Assembly (NCBI GenBank): GCA_963920705.1
Contig: OY987232.1
Coordinates: 8,744,200-8,808,199 of the forward strand
DNA from: Odiellus spinosus
Lineage: Eukaryota > Arthropoda > Arachnida > Opiliones > Phalangiidae
Length of the DNA: 64,000 nt
Direction: 5' to 3'
Position numbers and translations under genes: made by a program. Numbering within the stretch: position 1 is the first letter of the stretch; every line of letters starts with the position of its first letter. Shown piece by piece: positions 31,205 to 42,720 of this stretch. Below the pieces are notes generated by a model. The model was not told the origin of the DNA. It ran no database searches and saw only the letters and a list, made by a program, of their open reading frames with translations.

Positions 31205-31767
31205 ACCGATTCGGTACCGACAAGTTGGCTGGCTCACGGACTATATAGAGAATGCCTACCGCCTTTAATTCAGAAAACTGTGACAATGTCAATTATATTC
31301 GGTACTTACTACAAACACCAACAGTTTCTAAATCTGAATTTCCCAACTATAAAACCACCAGTATCGTTAACAGTGGCGGCTTTATTGGCCGGATCCACGG
31401 AGGCTTTACTTACTCCATTCGAAAAGGTACAGACGTTATTGCAAGACCAAAAGTATTCCAAACGATTCAAAAACACGGCACACGCAATCCAAGAACTGAC
31501 GGCGTTAAAGAATACGATCGAGGATTGACGCCGATATTAATGAGAAATGATCCGAGCAACATTATGTTCTTCGGATTAAAATCATCCATTAAAAACTATA
31601 TGCCAGAAAGGGAAACGAGGTTGGCCAGTTTGGTCGAAGATTTCATCAGCACGATATTTCACCCTATTAACGTCATTAAAATTAAAATTCAAGTTTCATG
31701 CGGCACCGAATTTATTTGTTTTCAACAAGCCAACTTTTTGCGCTACTGTTCCTATTGCGTACCATGA
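31205..31767 (+). pseudogene. SLC25A51/52-like mitochondrial carrier, C-terminal part
   Basis: Encodes LYRECLPPLIQKTVTMSIIF, then AALLAGSTEALLTPFEKVQT (second repeat with PxExxK signature), then in another frame RGLTPILMRNDPSNIMFFGL and FHPINVIKIKIQ (third repeat). This is the family of mitochondrial NAD+ carriers. The frameshift lies near 31,490-31,510, and the end of the third repeat is lost after about 31,700. The first repeat is not upstream here; it occurs separately in both palindrome arms. Probably a displaced or retro-copied exon set. Confidence 0.78.
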
Positions 31768-31799
31768 AAAATCAGTCCGTTTGCAATTTTCACGGAAAG

Positions 31800-32258
31800 T
31801 TCTAACTGAAGCTTTCGTGTACATCAGTATAGTACATCGATTTAAGCCTACACATCGCACATAGTCACCGTGGGTTTCAACGAGTTTATTTAAACTCGCG
31901 AAATCATCATCAAAATTGTTCTGAAACTGTATGCAGCCACAAAACCAGAAGCCTAAACAGGCAACGGTATCTTCTATACAACAAAATTGTTTCTTAACAA
32001 ACACTGAAAAGCAATTTTCAACTGGCATCCCTTCCCCCAACTAAAGGCGCATTGGAACAGAACATATATCGTGTGTATTATCAAACCCAGGAATGGCTCT
32101 ATAGAAAGTATGAATGGGGGTGGAAATTATGCAATAATACTTTGGTCCCGATATATTGTAATCAGCCTCCCACTCCAGAAAGCATAGCTAAACTAATATT
32201 TTGTGGATGCAAAGCCACTAAATGTGCAAAAGCATGCTCATGTATAAAATACGGGTGA
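31800..32258 (+). pseudogene. fragment of a TE-type protein with tesmin/TSO1-like CXC motif
   Basis: The clearest part (from about 32,031) reads ALEQNIYRVYYQTQEWL and later LIFCGCKATKCAKACSCIKY, a cysteine pattern of CXC (tesmin/TSO1-like) domains. Such proteins are common as uncharacterised transposon-associated ORFs in animals. Upstream pieces are in broken frames. It ends at a TGA at 32,256-32,258, beside the start of the LINE fragment. Confidence 0.5.
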
Positions 32259-32535
32259 TATGTCCTGCTATGTGCGGAGAGTGAAAGCTAATATCTGGCC
32301 TTTAAAAGTAACAAATGAATTATACAGGATGGTAAAGATCAGACCAACACCTATCTTTGTGGACGTCCCCCAATAATGCCGTCGGATGACGTCACTATAC
32401 TACAATGTAGACCTCGTATACAGGGTGTTAGTAAATACGTGTCATTGTAACCAAATGACAATTTTCTATGTGTTCAGGTAAATGCCTGATGGTTAGAAAC
32501 ATTGCAGATCTAAGCCTCATAATTCACTAAATGAC

Positions 32536-33340
32536 TTAACTCCGAGACAATTTATTTAACAACTTTAATAAGATAATGATTGAATTGAATCGAAAAGAGG
32601 CCAGAAACGTCACGGTTGACTCCGTACGGTAAGCACAATAGCGTAAATGTTCGACGTGTCTACCTTCGTGGTGTAGGCAGTCTTGAAGGCGACTTTCCAG
32701 GTCTTGCAATGCATTTGCCACCCTTTGAGTAGTGATGAAATTGAAAGCGGCTCGAATCCGGTACTTTGAGTCTGCTGCGTTCATCGGTTCTGTTTCGTAA
32801 ACGACTCCCTTAACATAACCACATAGTAAGAAATCAATTGGGTAAGGTCAGGAGACCGTGCTGGCCAAGGAATTGGTTCACCACTACCTATCCAACGATT
32901 GGGAAAGTGGTCGTTCAGCCATTGACGAACACTAAGCGTCCAAATTGTGTGGGGCTCCATCCTGTTCGAGCCACATGTTGCGAAACACTGCTGATAGCAA
33001 TGCGTCTATCGCGTCACTAAACTCGTGACGCAGGAAGTCCTAGTACAAATCTCAATTAATGTTCGCAAATGCCAACCCAGACATTTACCTTCCATCGAAT
33101 TTGATGGTAATTGTGTCGTAACCAATAGGAATTGTAATGGGTCCAGTAATGCATGTTTTGACGGTTTACCGTACCATCCCTGTGAAATGTTGCCTCGTAC
33201 GAAAACAGCACCTTTTGCCAAAATTGTGGATCGGCTGCAATTAGGTCACGCATGGTAAGACACGAGGTTGGACTAAACCATGTTACTGTTCTTGCCATTT
33301 TACATGGCCCCACTACTGGCCTTATCATATACACCTCCAT
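32536..33340 (-). pseudogene. mariner-like transposase, minus copy
   Basis: Segments in broken frames: FWQKVLFSYEATFHRDGTVN and YHQIRWKVNVWVGI (first catalytic region), WLEQDGAP (second Asp), RSPDL, then AADSKYRIRAAFNFITTQRV at the C-terminus. Same general family as the DD41D element but clearly a different lineage. Confidence 0.72.
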
Positions 33341-33344
33341 GAAG

Positions 33345-34020
33345 CCTTAACAGACGACGATTACCTAAGACGGCAAGACCTTTCTTTTACCATGCGTGAC
33401 CTAATTGCAGCCGATCCACTATTTTTGCAAAAGGTGCTGTTTTCGGACAAGGCTATATTTCTCAGAGATTGTACGGTAAACCGTCAAAACATGCATTACC
33501 CGACCCATCACAATCAATATTGGTTATGACACCATTACCATCAAATTCGATGGAAGGTAAATGTCTAGGTTGGTATTCTTGGGAACCAAATTATCATTCC
33601 CTTTTTCTGTACTGGAGATTTGTACTTGGAATTCCTGCGTCACGAGTTTAGTGACACGATAGACGTATTGCTATTAGGAGTGATTCTCAACATGTGGTTC
33701 CAACAGGATGGCGCCCTACCACATTGGGCGGTCAATGTTCGTCAATGGCTGAACGACCACTTTCCCAATCGTTGGATAGGTAGAGGTGGACCAATTCCGT
33801 GGCCATCACGGTCATTTGACCCCACTGGATTTCTTCCTATAGGGTAATGTTAAGGGCGTCGTTTACGAAACAGAACCAATGGGCGCTGGACCGGATTCCA
33901 GCTGCTATCAATGGAATCACTACTCAAATGCTCGCAAATGCATTGCAAGACCTGGAAAGTCGCCTCCAAGAGTGCCCACACCACGATGGTAGGCACATCA
34001 AACATGTACGCTGATGTGCT
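33345..34020 (+). pseudogene. mariner-like transposase, plus copy
   Basis: Matches the minus copy: KVLFSDKAIFLRDCTVNRQN-like stretch near 33,430, then MWFQQDGALPHWAVNVRQWL, RWIGRGGPIPWPSRS near 33,770, and relict tail AINGITTQMLANALQDLES-like to about 34,010. Frameshifts around 33,560 and 33,810. Confidence 0.72.
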
Positions 34021-35515
34021 TACCGTACGGATTCAACTTTGGCGTTTCAGGCCTCAGGTCGATTCAATTCAATCATTATCTTATTATTAAAGCTGTTAAA
34101 TAAATTGTCTCGGAGACATCTAGTGAATTACGAGGCTTAGATCTGTGCCACTGCAATGTTTCTAGCCATCAGGCATTTACCCTATTAAACCCAGAGAAAA
34201 TTCTCATTTGGTTACAATGACACGTATTTACTTACACCCTGTACACGAAGTCTACATAATAGTATAGTGACGTCATCCGACGGCATTATTGAGGGACGTC
34301 CACAAAGATAGGTGTTGGTCTGATCTTTACCACCCTGTACATCGCAGTGGATAAAAACAAAAAAGCGGTTGGTATATTTCTAGATTTGAAAAAAACTTTC
34401 TACACAGTCTCCCATCCTATGCTTATACGCAAGCTAGAGACAGCTGGTGTTAGAGGTGTACCCTTAAAATTGTTATTTAGTTGACCGAAGTACAATAACC
34501 AAAATTAATGAAATTTTGAGTGATGATGAATTAGTTACGATTGGTATACCACAAGGTACAGTTCTAGGTCCTATCTTGTTTTTATTTTAAATGAATGATA
34601 TTTGTAACTTGAACATAAACGGCAATCTAATAGCGTTTGCTGATGACACTACTTTAGTTTTTGAAGGGAACACGTGGAATCAAGTTTTCTCAAAGGCGCA
34701 ATCAGGATTAAATATAATATATCAAAAATTAATGGAAAACCTCTTGACATTAAATATATGAAGAACGAAATAATTAAGTTTCTCCTCTAGAATAACTGCA
34801 GACCTTGATACTGACCTAATTATACATAAAGAAAAGAATTGTGCAAAATGTGGAAATAGTTGTAAGAAATTAGAGCGAATAGATCGAATTAAGTATTTAG
34901 GAATAATAATTGATCAAAATTTTAAATGGAATCATCATATAAATAGTATAATACCCAAATTACGTGTGTGTCTACCACGATTCTATGAACTACGTAACTT
35001 CCTGTCAATACGATCGCTTAAAACTGAGTATTTTTCTATGGTACAATCGATAGCTTCAAATGGTATTATAGGATGGGGTGGTACCTTTTACTCTCATATA
35101 GAACCATTAGAAATAATTCAAAGAAAAATAATAAGGATATGTTTAAATTTACCATGGTTAACTCCTCGATGTATTTTATATATCAACTTTAAAGTATTTT
35201 CCTACCGACAAATTTATGCTAAAATCATCCTAATTCATCATCCTAATTCATATGTTCAAAATCAAGGCTACATTGCTTCCTAATAATACTACCTATAATA
35301 CTCGCTTTGTAATTGACGGAAACCTGTAAACTATTGGTATTTAAAGCAATTGGTCAAAAACATTTTACATATTTAGGCCCCAAACTCTATAATAAATTAG
35401 ACAAAATAGTAAAAGAATCCGTTTCACTTAATTTGTTCAAAAAAGAAATAGAAGTATGGTTAATTGATATTGGTATTACACGACTGCATGTTCTATTAGA
35501 CAGTTAAAAAAAATT

Positions 35516-35690
35516 TGATAACCCGCTCATTGTTAATTTTTACTTCTAAGTCTAATATAATGAAATAATATATTTTTGTGCATTCCCAGGCACGCACAAG
35601 CACTGTTTGCTTATGTGGAAAAGGGGAGGATGTATTTTTTTCTATGTACAATTATGATAGTATCTATATTGCATCATTAACTAAATACAA
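35516..35690. other. LINE 3' flank, no gene
   Basis: AT-rich sequence between the LINE stop and the next repeat copy. Includes one GGCACGCACAAGCACTG stretch. No ORF or repeat unit was recognised. Confidence 0.4.
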
Positions 35691-36895
35691 CAAGTTGGGA
35701 CACCAAAATATAACCTCCCCGACCCCGACGTTAAGGTAACCTAACCTAACCTAAAATAAAGGATAAAAATAAGTGTAGGGTATTGAAAGAGTAGAAGAAA
35801 CAGCGTGCATTTCAATCACACTTCTCTATTTCCCATCTCGGTTACGGAGTATAAGTATTTTACCTTAACCTCAAGGATTCAGAGAATGCAAAAGTGTCCT
35901 GCGTTACTCATAATTATATGCGGCAGGTCGTAGACTTCTTAATATACACACCAAATGAAATTTCCTGCGTTACCCATAATTATATGCGGCAGGGCGTAGA
36001 TTTCTTAATAGACACACCAAATGAAATGTTTATTTTCCAAGTAAATATGTAAAATACAAGTTCTTGTAATATAATTTAACACTTGAGTATAGGCTGTGCT
36101 GTGTGATTATCTTTGATAATCCACTGATTTGATAAAGACGAAGAATTTAGTCTGGGATGGCAAGAAAGACAAGGAATGAAAACGACGAAGTTGTGGTAGC
36201 AAGTTCCTTTTGGACAAACCAAGAAATATTGTTCCATTAAAACCCACTGTCGGTAGATGACTGGTAATTACTTCCGGTACAATTTTCGTCTGAAATTCTT
36301 GTTTTGACGTGCTAATAGAGGACCATTACTGATATTTTCATCATACAAGTGATCCCAGTCATTGGAAGAATCCAAGGATGGAGATGGTCGAGAGGTTATT
36401 TTCTAAACCGGCTGACAAGACGTTAGCTTCCACTCCTATGATAAAAAATATCTTAAAAGACTGAAAGTAGACTAATTTCCATAGCGTTAGTACTTATATT
36501 TGAATAGCTGCTTTTATGTTTACAATTACGAGGCCGTATGAAGAACTGCCGAGCTTTTACTGACTGTAGGTATCTCATATGTAGAATTCGAAAACACTAA
36601 CTGCTTGCACGTTTCAATTCTTCGTAGCCGGGCCGTCTTTTTCTGGTTATAAATGAAAGCCGTGTCGCTGCTCTGTTGACTTCAAATGATGATAACAATC
36701 TGCGCTGGTTGATTATCTCCCTTAAGTCATTATAGCTCTCTTTCGCCTGGTCTGGCCTCGTCTCCTCTTGTCTGGTCTCCTGGTCTCGAAGTTCCCTGTA
36801 CACGGCTGATTTCTTGGTTTTATAGTGGAGAAAACTGAAGCCTATTTTTTCCAACGTCAGATGTAATTTTTTCTTTAAAATTGTTTTTTTTTAAA
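35691..36895. repeat. copy 2 of the dispersed repeat (inverted relative to 38,565-39,757)
   Basis: Same sequence as 24,955-25,830 for the first ~860 bp, then a further ~350 bp (GCCGTGTCGCTGCTCTGTTG, CTGCGCTGGTTGATT, TGGTTTTATAGTGGAGAAAA) shared only with the inverted copy. The GA-rich part gives an ELRDQETRQEETRPDQ-like ORF that I regard as noncoding. Together with 38,565-39,757 it makes a 1.2-kb-arm palindrome around a 1.7-kb spacer. Confidence 0.8.
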
Positions 36896-36929
36896 CACGG
36901 GAAAATACTGTACTTTTGTTCAAGGAGAG

Positions 36930-37600
36930 TTTTCACAGGATATCCGCTTACGCCGGAAGTGACACACACACACCCATACACACACAGACAGACACGATTA
37001 GTGTAATACCTCCCCTGTCGGGGAGGTAAAAAAACTCCTACCTCGAAGTTAATGATACTGATGACCAAGATATTGACTAATACAAACTAATAAAATTGAA
37101 GAGAGAGAAAAACATTTTTTATCATTGCTAACCATTTTTCTGAAACAAAATTGAAATATGTTTGTCTTAATTAGGGAAAAATAACGAAATTCGAAATTAA
37201 CGATGTGGTTTTTTGAGAGTAATATTTGATCTAATTTGGTTTGCTTTATTAAATGCGTAATAACACGTAGAATCAAATTGCTGTTCACTTTCATATGGTT
37301 AAATCTAACGGTTTTGCAAAACCTAAACATTTCAAAATGACGGCCAATAGGCACCTTTTTTTCCTTCATTAGCACCATGAATAGATGTCAATTCCGTTGA
37401 GAGTTGCTTGTCTCTAATTTTGTCCGAGTCAAATTACATTTGCACTGTACTATATTTACAATATTATGTTTAGGCAAATAAAGAAAAATAACTTTTTACC
37501 TCCCCGACTGAACTTTAGTTCAGGGGGAGGTTTTACACTGGTCGTCTCTGTGGGTGTGTCTGTGTGTGTGTCACTTCCTGTGTAAGCGGATATCACGTGA
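36930..37600. mobile_element. inverted pair of a short CA-rich element ending in CCTCCCC hairpins
   Basis: 36,940-37,028 (CACAGGATATCCGCTTACGC, CA/GA-rich stretch, ACCTCCCCTGTCGGGGAGGT) is matched in reverse by 37,496-37,600 (ACCTCCCCGACTGAACTTTA ... GTGTGTGTGTCACTTCC, GTGTAAGCGGATATC). Each half has its own hairpin at the CCTCCCC end. Short-interspersed-element-like; family unknown. Confidence 0.55.
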
Positions 37601-38564
37601 CCGAGCTCGTGTAGCCAAAAGTCTAGAGACATTATCATACCAGCTTATCGTTCAATTCCGTTTAACGGGAATTACCTCCTTTAAAGTGGAGTGCAATGAT
37701 ATGCAACAGGACGTCTCCAATTGCGTATTATCACCTTCCACCATCCACTTTACGGTCGATGCTGGACAGTTGAAGGCGATTATACGCAATGGGACGCCTC
37801 CCACTGTTATAATCACCTCCGACCATCCCCACACCAAAGTCCAACCTCCAGTGTCCGATCTCAGCGGGCCATACTAGCGAGGCGTCCCTCACTAATATGG
37901 TCAACATCAACCTTCCACTCTCCAAACATCGCCCCACCAATGGGTAAATTAGCTTTTCATACCAAGCGCCAAAAGATCAAGAATCGTCTAGACATTGAAA
38001 GGATGGGGTTTTCCTCCCAACTTCATGGCCACATTAACAAAGCCCTTCGAAGTGTTTATATACTACCTTTATGAAGTGAATGCAAATGAGCCTTATGGGG
38101 TGATATCGTTTAGGTAAATGAAACTCAATAATAATTTATATTATAATTAAAAATATCAAAATGGTTCAACTTAATCTAATTAATAATGTAGCCGAAAAAT
38201 CAATTTAAAATTCGAGATAGTTTAGAAGATATTTAAGAAATTGTCCAAATATTTTAAGAAATTTGACCGTTTAATAACCAGCTTGAGTTGACACCACACG
38301 CTAAGCTGTTTTGCATATATCATTTAGTCCAAAAAGCAATGGTATAACGGGCAGTAAAGGCTAAGGCTTGCTGCAAACTTGGGGTGGATTGAAGAATCTA
38401 AATAAAGGTACGTTATTACGGGCATCCAAGATAGAAACGACATAAGATTTAAAGCTGAGGCGGATTGATACAAAATGTTAAACCTCACGAAAAATTATAG
38501 TCGTGAAAACTCCCCTTGGACAGAAGTACAGTAGGTTTCCAGTGTTTAAAAAACAACAATTTTG
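37600..38564. other. no gene seen
   Basis: Contains a local imperfect repeat (CAATTGCGTATTATCACC / CGATTATACGCAATGGGACG, 37,690-37,830) and one isolated unit of the arm minisatellite (ACGGGCATCCAAGATAG, near 38,415). Short frames here show no family signature. Confidence 0.45.
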
Positions 38565-39757
38565 AATAAAAAATAGACATCTGATGTTGGAAAAAAATAG
38601 GCTTGTTTTCTCCACTATAAAACCAAGAAACATTTCCGATTATTTTCATAATCAAAAGAAGCCGTGTACAGTGAACTTCGTTAGCAGACCAGGAGACGAG
38701 ACCAGACGAAAGAGAGCAATAATGACTTAAGTGAGAAAATCAACCAGCGCAGAAGGTCATCACCATTTGAAGTCAACAGAGCAGCGACACGGCTTTCATT
38801 TATCACCAGAAAGAGACGGCCTGGCTACGAAGAATTGAAACGTGCAAGCAGAGAGTGTTTTCGGACTCGACATATGAGATACAGTCAGTAAAAGCTCGAC
38901 AGTTCTTAATACGGCCTCGTTATTCTAAACATAAAAGGAGCTATTCAAGTATAAATATTAACGGTATGGAAATTAGTCTACTTTCAGTCTTCAAGATTTT
39001 TTTGAGTGGAAACTAACGTCTTGTCAGCCGGTTTGGAAAATAACCTCTCGACCAGCTCCATACTTGGATTCTTCCAATGACTGGGATCTCTCGTATGATG
39101 AAAATATCAGTAATGGTCCTCTATTAGCACGTCAAATCAAGAATTTCAGACGAAAATTGTACCGGAAGTAATTACCAGTCATCTACCGACAATGGGTTGT
39201 AAATGGATCATTCAGTCTAAAATATTTCTAGGTTTGTTCAAGAGGAACTTGCTACCATATCTTCGTCATTTAAATTCCTAGTATTCCTTGGCATCCCAGA
39301 CTAAATCCTTCAGTGGATTATCAAAGATAATCACGCAGTATAGCCTATGCTCAAGTGTTAAATTATATTACAAGCACTTGTATTTTACATATTTACTTTG
39401 AAAATAAACATTTAATTTGGTGTGTCTATTAACAAATCTACGCCCTGCCGCATATAATTATGCGTAACCCAGGACATTTCATTTGGTGTGTATGTTAAGA
39501 AGTCTACGACCTGCCGCATATAATTATGGGTAACGCAGGACACTCTTTTGCATTCTCTGAATCCTTGAGGCTAAGGGAAAATACTTATACTCCGTAACCT
39601 AGATGGGAAATAGTGAAGTGTGATTGAAATACACTCTGTTTCTTCTACTCTTCCAATACTCTACATTTCTTTTCATCTTTTATTTTAGGTAGGGTTATGT
39701 TAGATTATGTTACCTTAACGTCGGGGTCGGGGAGGTTAATTTTGAGTTCCCAACTTG
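38565..39757. repeat. copy 3 of the dispersed repeat, opposite strand
   Basis: Reverse complement of 35,691-36,895. Its part from 38,896 outward is also the inner end of the right palindrome arm and pairs with 24,955-25,830. The palindrome's inner breakpoint therefore falls inside this repeat. Confidence 0.8.
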
Positions 39758-40079
39758 TTTTCTTTTCATATTTATATATAAGTGGGGGTAGCAAAACCCC
39801 CTATATATCGGCTCAAAAACGGAGAAAGTTTTGAAAATAATTATATTTTCATGCAATTTATACTGTTCAAGGAGTAAAGCTATGTCAATGTCTTGCCAAG
39901 CCAAATGCACTATTAAAATTTTCAAAGATTTTAAATGCGTTATAACAAATGAAGGTATACGGTATCATGAATTGGCGAGTATAGCTTGTACTCCGATTCG
40001 AGGCGCTAAAAGGGGCGCTTTACAAGAGCCATTTTGGCTAATGTAAACGAATTTGGCCGCCCGAGTAAGCCTAGAAATG

Positions 40080-40437
40080 AGGCAATTGCGGATTTTTCTG
40101 CGGGTTGGGATCTGGGTTTATTAGCATCGCCGTCACTTTCCCTATTTACAAGATTATGTTTAGGCAAATATTACACGGCGTAGACACCCAATACGCTTTT
40201 AATCAAATTCGCGAACGGGATAAGCTCCTAAAGCGGAAACAAGAGGATAAAGGCAAAGAACTAGATGAACTAAAACCAGGAGACATAGTTCGAAACCAGA
40301 ATAAACAAGGAGTTTGGACAGAAAGAGCACGTGTACGACAGAATGTACTCGCCTCATTTAAAGGAGACCAAACTTGTATTGAAATGTTTATCTTGTTCAG
40401 CACACATTTCAACTCGACCTTTACAAATCTAGTTTGA
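40080..40437 (+). pseudogene. SLC25A51-like exon fused in frame to Gypsy integrase tail, right arm
   Basis: A frame open from about 40,105 to a stop at 40,435-40,437 joins SGFISIAVTFPIYKIMFRQI and LHGVDTQYAFNQI (carrier repeat 1) to RERDKLLKRKQEDKGKELDE and LKPGDIVRNQNKQGVWTERA (Gypsy integrase C-terminus, about 40,210-40,350). No stop interrupts the junction, unlike the left arm. Upstream carrier residues (EAIADF-type) are in another frame because of a small indel near 40,098. No start codon or promoter is evident; the open chimera may be chance. Confidence 0.7.
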
Positions 40438-40609
40438 TTCGATGTTCAATCGGTGTACTATTCGCTCGGTTCGTTACCCGGCTCACTCCGCGAATGGTTG
40501 AAATACCAGCTCAGTAATCATTTTTTTTGCCCGACTCGCCAGCTGTAAAATTACTGCGAATTGGTTTTGGCCGATTCGTTAAATGACTCGTTATGAGCCG
40601 CTTCGAACT

Positions 40610-42300
40610 GGCTCGACTCATTTTCACCTCTATTCACGACTGAATGTAATACCGTCAGTTATGCAAAAGCCAAAACAGGAAATTAACAAGATCGAAGGTA
40701 CTCAAAAGCATAATATGGAGAGTATCTTAAGTAAATACGAGGATCTCTTTGCACCTGCCCTATTTGAATTAAAGAACATTAAAGTAAAGCTACATTTAAA
40801 AAAGGATCACATTCCTAAATATAGCAAAGCGCGATCCATACCATACGCAATGAAAACGTTTGGTTGAAGAGGCTAGAAGATTAAAAAATCATAGAAAGTG
40901 TTAGATACTCGCAGTACCCTTCTGCGATCGTTCATGTTTTAAGCTCAAACAATAGAGAGCGATAAAGGATCAAAACCTAGCCAAAAGGTTCGTATTTGTG
41001 GAGATTTTAAGACGACTGTAAACCCAGCTTAAGATATAGAGAAATATCCTCTCCCTAAAACAGAGGATATATTTGCAACACTGGCTGGCTGCAAATATTT
41101 TGCTAGGTTGGATCTGAAAGATGCCTATAATCAGTTGGTGCTACATGAAGATTCAAGAGACGTAACAGTTATACCACGCTTGGTCTATATCGGTACACAA
41201 GACTACCATTTGGCATCGCTTCGGCCTCAGCATTATTTAAGCGGCACATTGAAATGCTTTTTCGAAATAAAAGAGGCGTCTCACCGTTTCAGGACGATAT
41301 CCTGTTAGGCGTTAAAACAAAAGATGAGCTACTAATAGTTATAGACGAAGTCTTAAGCTAGGTTCCCACTTGACCTAAAATGACGACCGAAAACATTAGC
41401 GTTGCGTCCAAAAAAAAGTTCTTACGCAGAGCCTCTGCGTCAAGATTTTCGTTTGGTTCACACATACGACCGAATTCAAACCGAAAAGCGTCACGTGGGA
41501 GGCCGCCTCGCGGAAAGAGAGCGCCTAGCGGCCTAGGGCCTAGGCAGCGGAGCAGCCTAAGCTACGGTGACCGAGGCTTAGCGATATTTTCCACTATTTG
41601 TTTTATGAAAACATGTATTATTAAATCTTCGGAGATAATTAGTACCCTATTGGTATTAAATTATACAACGCTTTCATATATTATGTACAAAAGCTATTCT
41701 AATATCGAAAGCGGAAGATTTTGGGTGAGAAACATTTTTAAACGAAGGCATGCCCTGGGATTACTATTCCGCCAAGCGGCATAGGGCCTAAGCAGCGACC
41801 TAGGCCATAGCTACGGCGACCAAGGCTTTACGATTTTTTCCACTATTTATTTGTGAAAACCTGTATCTGAAGCTCTTTTTTACTCCTACTATTCGTAAAA
41901 ATGATATCAGAGGTTGGTTTTATTTTAGCGGAAATTACAAATACATAGCCGAAGAATCAGTTTCAATTCAGTCCATTTATTCAACGATTAGGGTAAATTA
42001 AATTTCAATGGCGGACGCCATTTTACAAACGTGGCTAAAAACATATTTTGAGCCCTGATGTCAGAGGGAGAGTCATCCCGAAACGAGTTTTCATTGGTAT
42101 TTAAAATAAATTTACGTCGGCTTACGTCGGCCTTTGCGTAAAAAAATCTTAGGCAGAGACTTACGCCGTGTTTCGGTCGATTTTACGCCGAGTGGGGACG
42201 GACCTTTAAGGATATTAAACGAAAATGGTTTGAAACTCCGCAAAGAGAAATGCAAATTTCTTCAAACATCAATAGAATTTTCGAATCACGTTTTTCGAAT
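40610..42300 (+). pseudogene. Ty3/Gypsy reverse transcriptase, right arm, broken and interrupted
   Basis: Same as 22,560-24,060 on the opposite strand: ESILSKYEDLFAP and YSKARSIPYAMKT (about 40,720-40,860), KYFARLDLKDAYNQLVLHED (about 41,095-41,150), a relict of the catalytic DD near 41,300, DELLIVIDEVL, then after a MITE GLKLRKEKCKFLQTSIEF (about 42,225-42,280). Multiple frameshifts. Confidence 0.82.
41361..42203. mobile_element. inverted-repeat MITE in Gypsy RT, right arm
   Basis: Right-arm partner of 22,671-23,365. TIRs GGTTCCCACTTGACCTAAAA and (reverse) GGTCCGTCCCCACTCGGCGT. Flanks TCTTAAG / CTTTAAG are an imperfect target duplication within the RT codons for V-L-R. Confidence 0.65.
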
Positions 42301-42359
42301 CGATTTTTTTCGAATCGCGTTTTTCAAACCATGTTTTTCAAATCATGTTTTTCAACTTG

Positions 42360-42720
42360 GCTACCCGTGAACGCGTCTTCATATCTAATCTTTATTATTT
42401 TATCTTTGATACCCGTGTGCACGCGGCTTTATGTCTAATATTTATTATTTTATTGCTTAGATACCCGTGCGAATGGGACTTTATATCTATTCTTTATTAA
42501 GTCATTTTTACTTGCATACCCTGTGAACACGCCTTTATATCTAATCTTTATTAATTTTTACCTTGGATACCCTTGTGAAGGCACCTTTACATCTAATCTT
42601 TATTGTCTTATCTTGGATACCCGTGAAAACGCGCCTTAATATCTAAAATTTATTATAAAAAAAATATAATTCATTTTATCTTGGACAACCGTGAAAACAC
42701 GCCTTTATCTTATCAAACTA
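42360..42720. repeat. 50-57-bp minisatellite, right arm
   Basis: Reverse complement of 22,215-22,560, with the adjacent unit (ATCTTGGACAACCGTGAAAA) directly contiguous because the left-arm insertion is missing here. Confidence 0.8.

Larger units (their letters stand above)
32421..34241. mobile_element. second Tc1/mariner-like element, head-to-head foldback
   Basis: Ends CAGGGTGTTAGTAAATACGT and reverse ACGTATTTACTTACACCCTG with TA on both sides. It sits at the centre of the surrounding palindromic MITE. Inside, a minus-strand transposase (about 32,536-33,340) and a plus-strand copy (about 33,345-34,020) face each other, forming arms of about 0.9 kb. Confidence 0.78.
32325..34337. mobile_element. 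palindromic MITE inserted at TA in the LINE, hosting a mariner-like element
   Basis: Ends CAGGATGGTAAAGATCAGAC and the reverse CTGATCTTTACCACCCTG; arms of about 95 bp include CCGTCGGATGACGTCACTAT. Flanked by TA on each side within the RT reading frame. Without its own insertion it would be an almost pure hairpin of about 190 bp. Confidence 0.8.
32276..35515 (+). mobile_element. non-LTR (LINE) retrotransposon, 5'-truncated, interrupted and mutated
   Basis: The RT frame VTNELY ends at 32,324 and resumes at 34,338 with DKNKKAVGIFLDLKKTF when the 32,325-34,337 insertion is skipped. Later motifs are IGIPQGTVLGPILF, IAFADDTTLVF (catalytic FADD near 34,640), and YLGIIIDQNFKWNHHI with a CxxC-type stretch before it. 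Stops at about 34,485, 34,587 and 34,760, plus frameshifts. The 3' part (34,966-35,507) is still open in two pieces. Jockey/CR1-like by motif, clade not determined. Confidence 0.85.

Noticed and set aside
36597-36854. 85-residue ORF rich in RDQETRQEETRPDQ
   Set aside because: It lies in the dispersed repeat (copies at 36.6 and 38.7 kb), the inverted copy does not keep the frame, and the sequence is a GA-rich simple stretch (AGACCAGG words).
37554-38074. two ORFs of 107 and 117 residues
   Set aside because: Overlapping frames in a region with an imperfect internal repeat; no recognisable domain and no start context.
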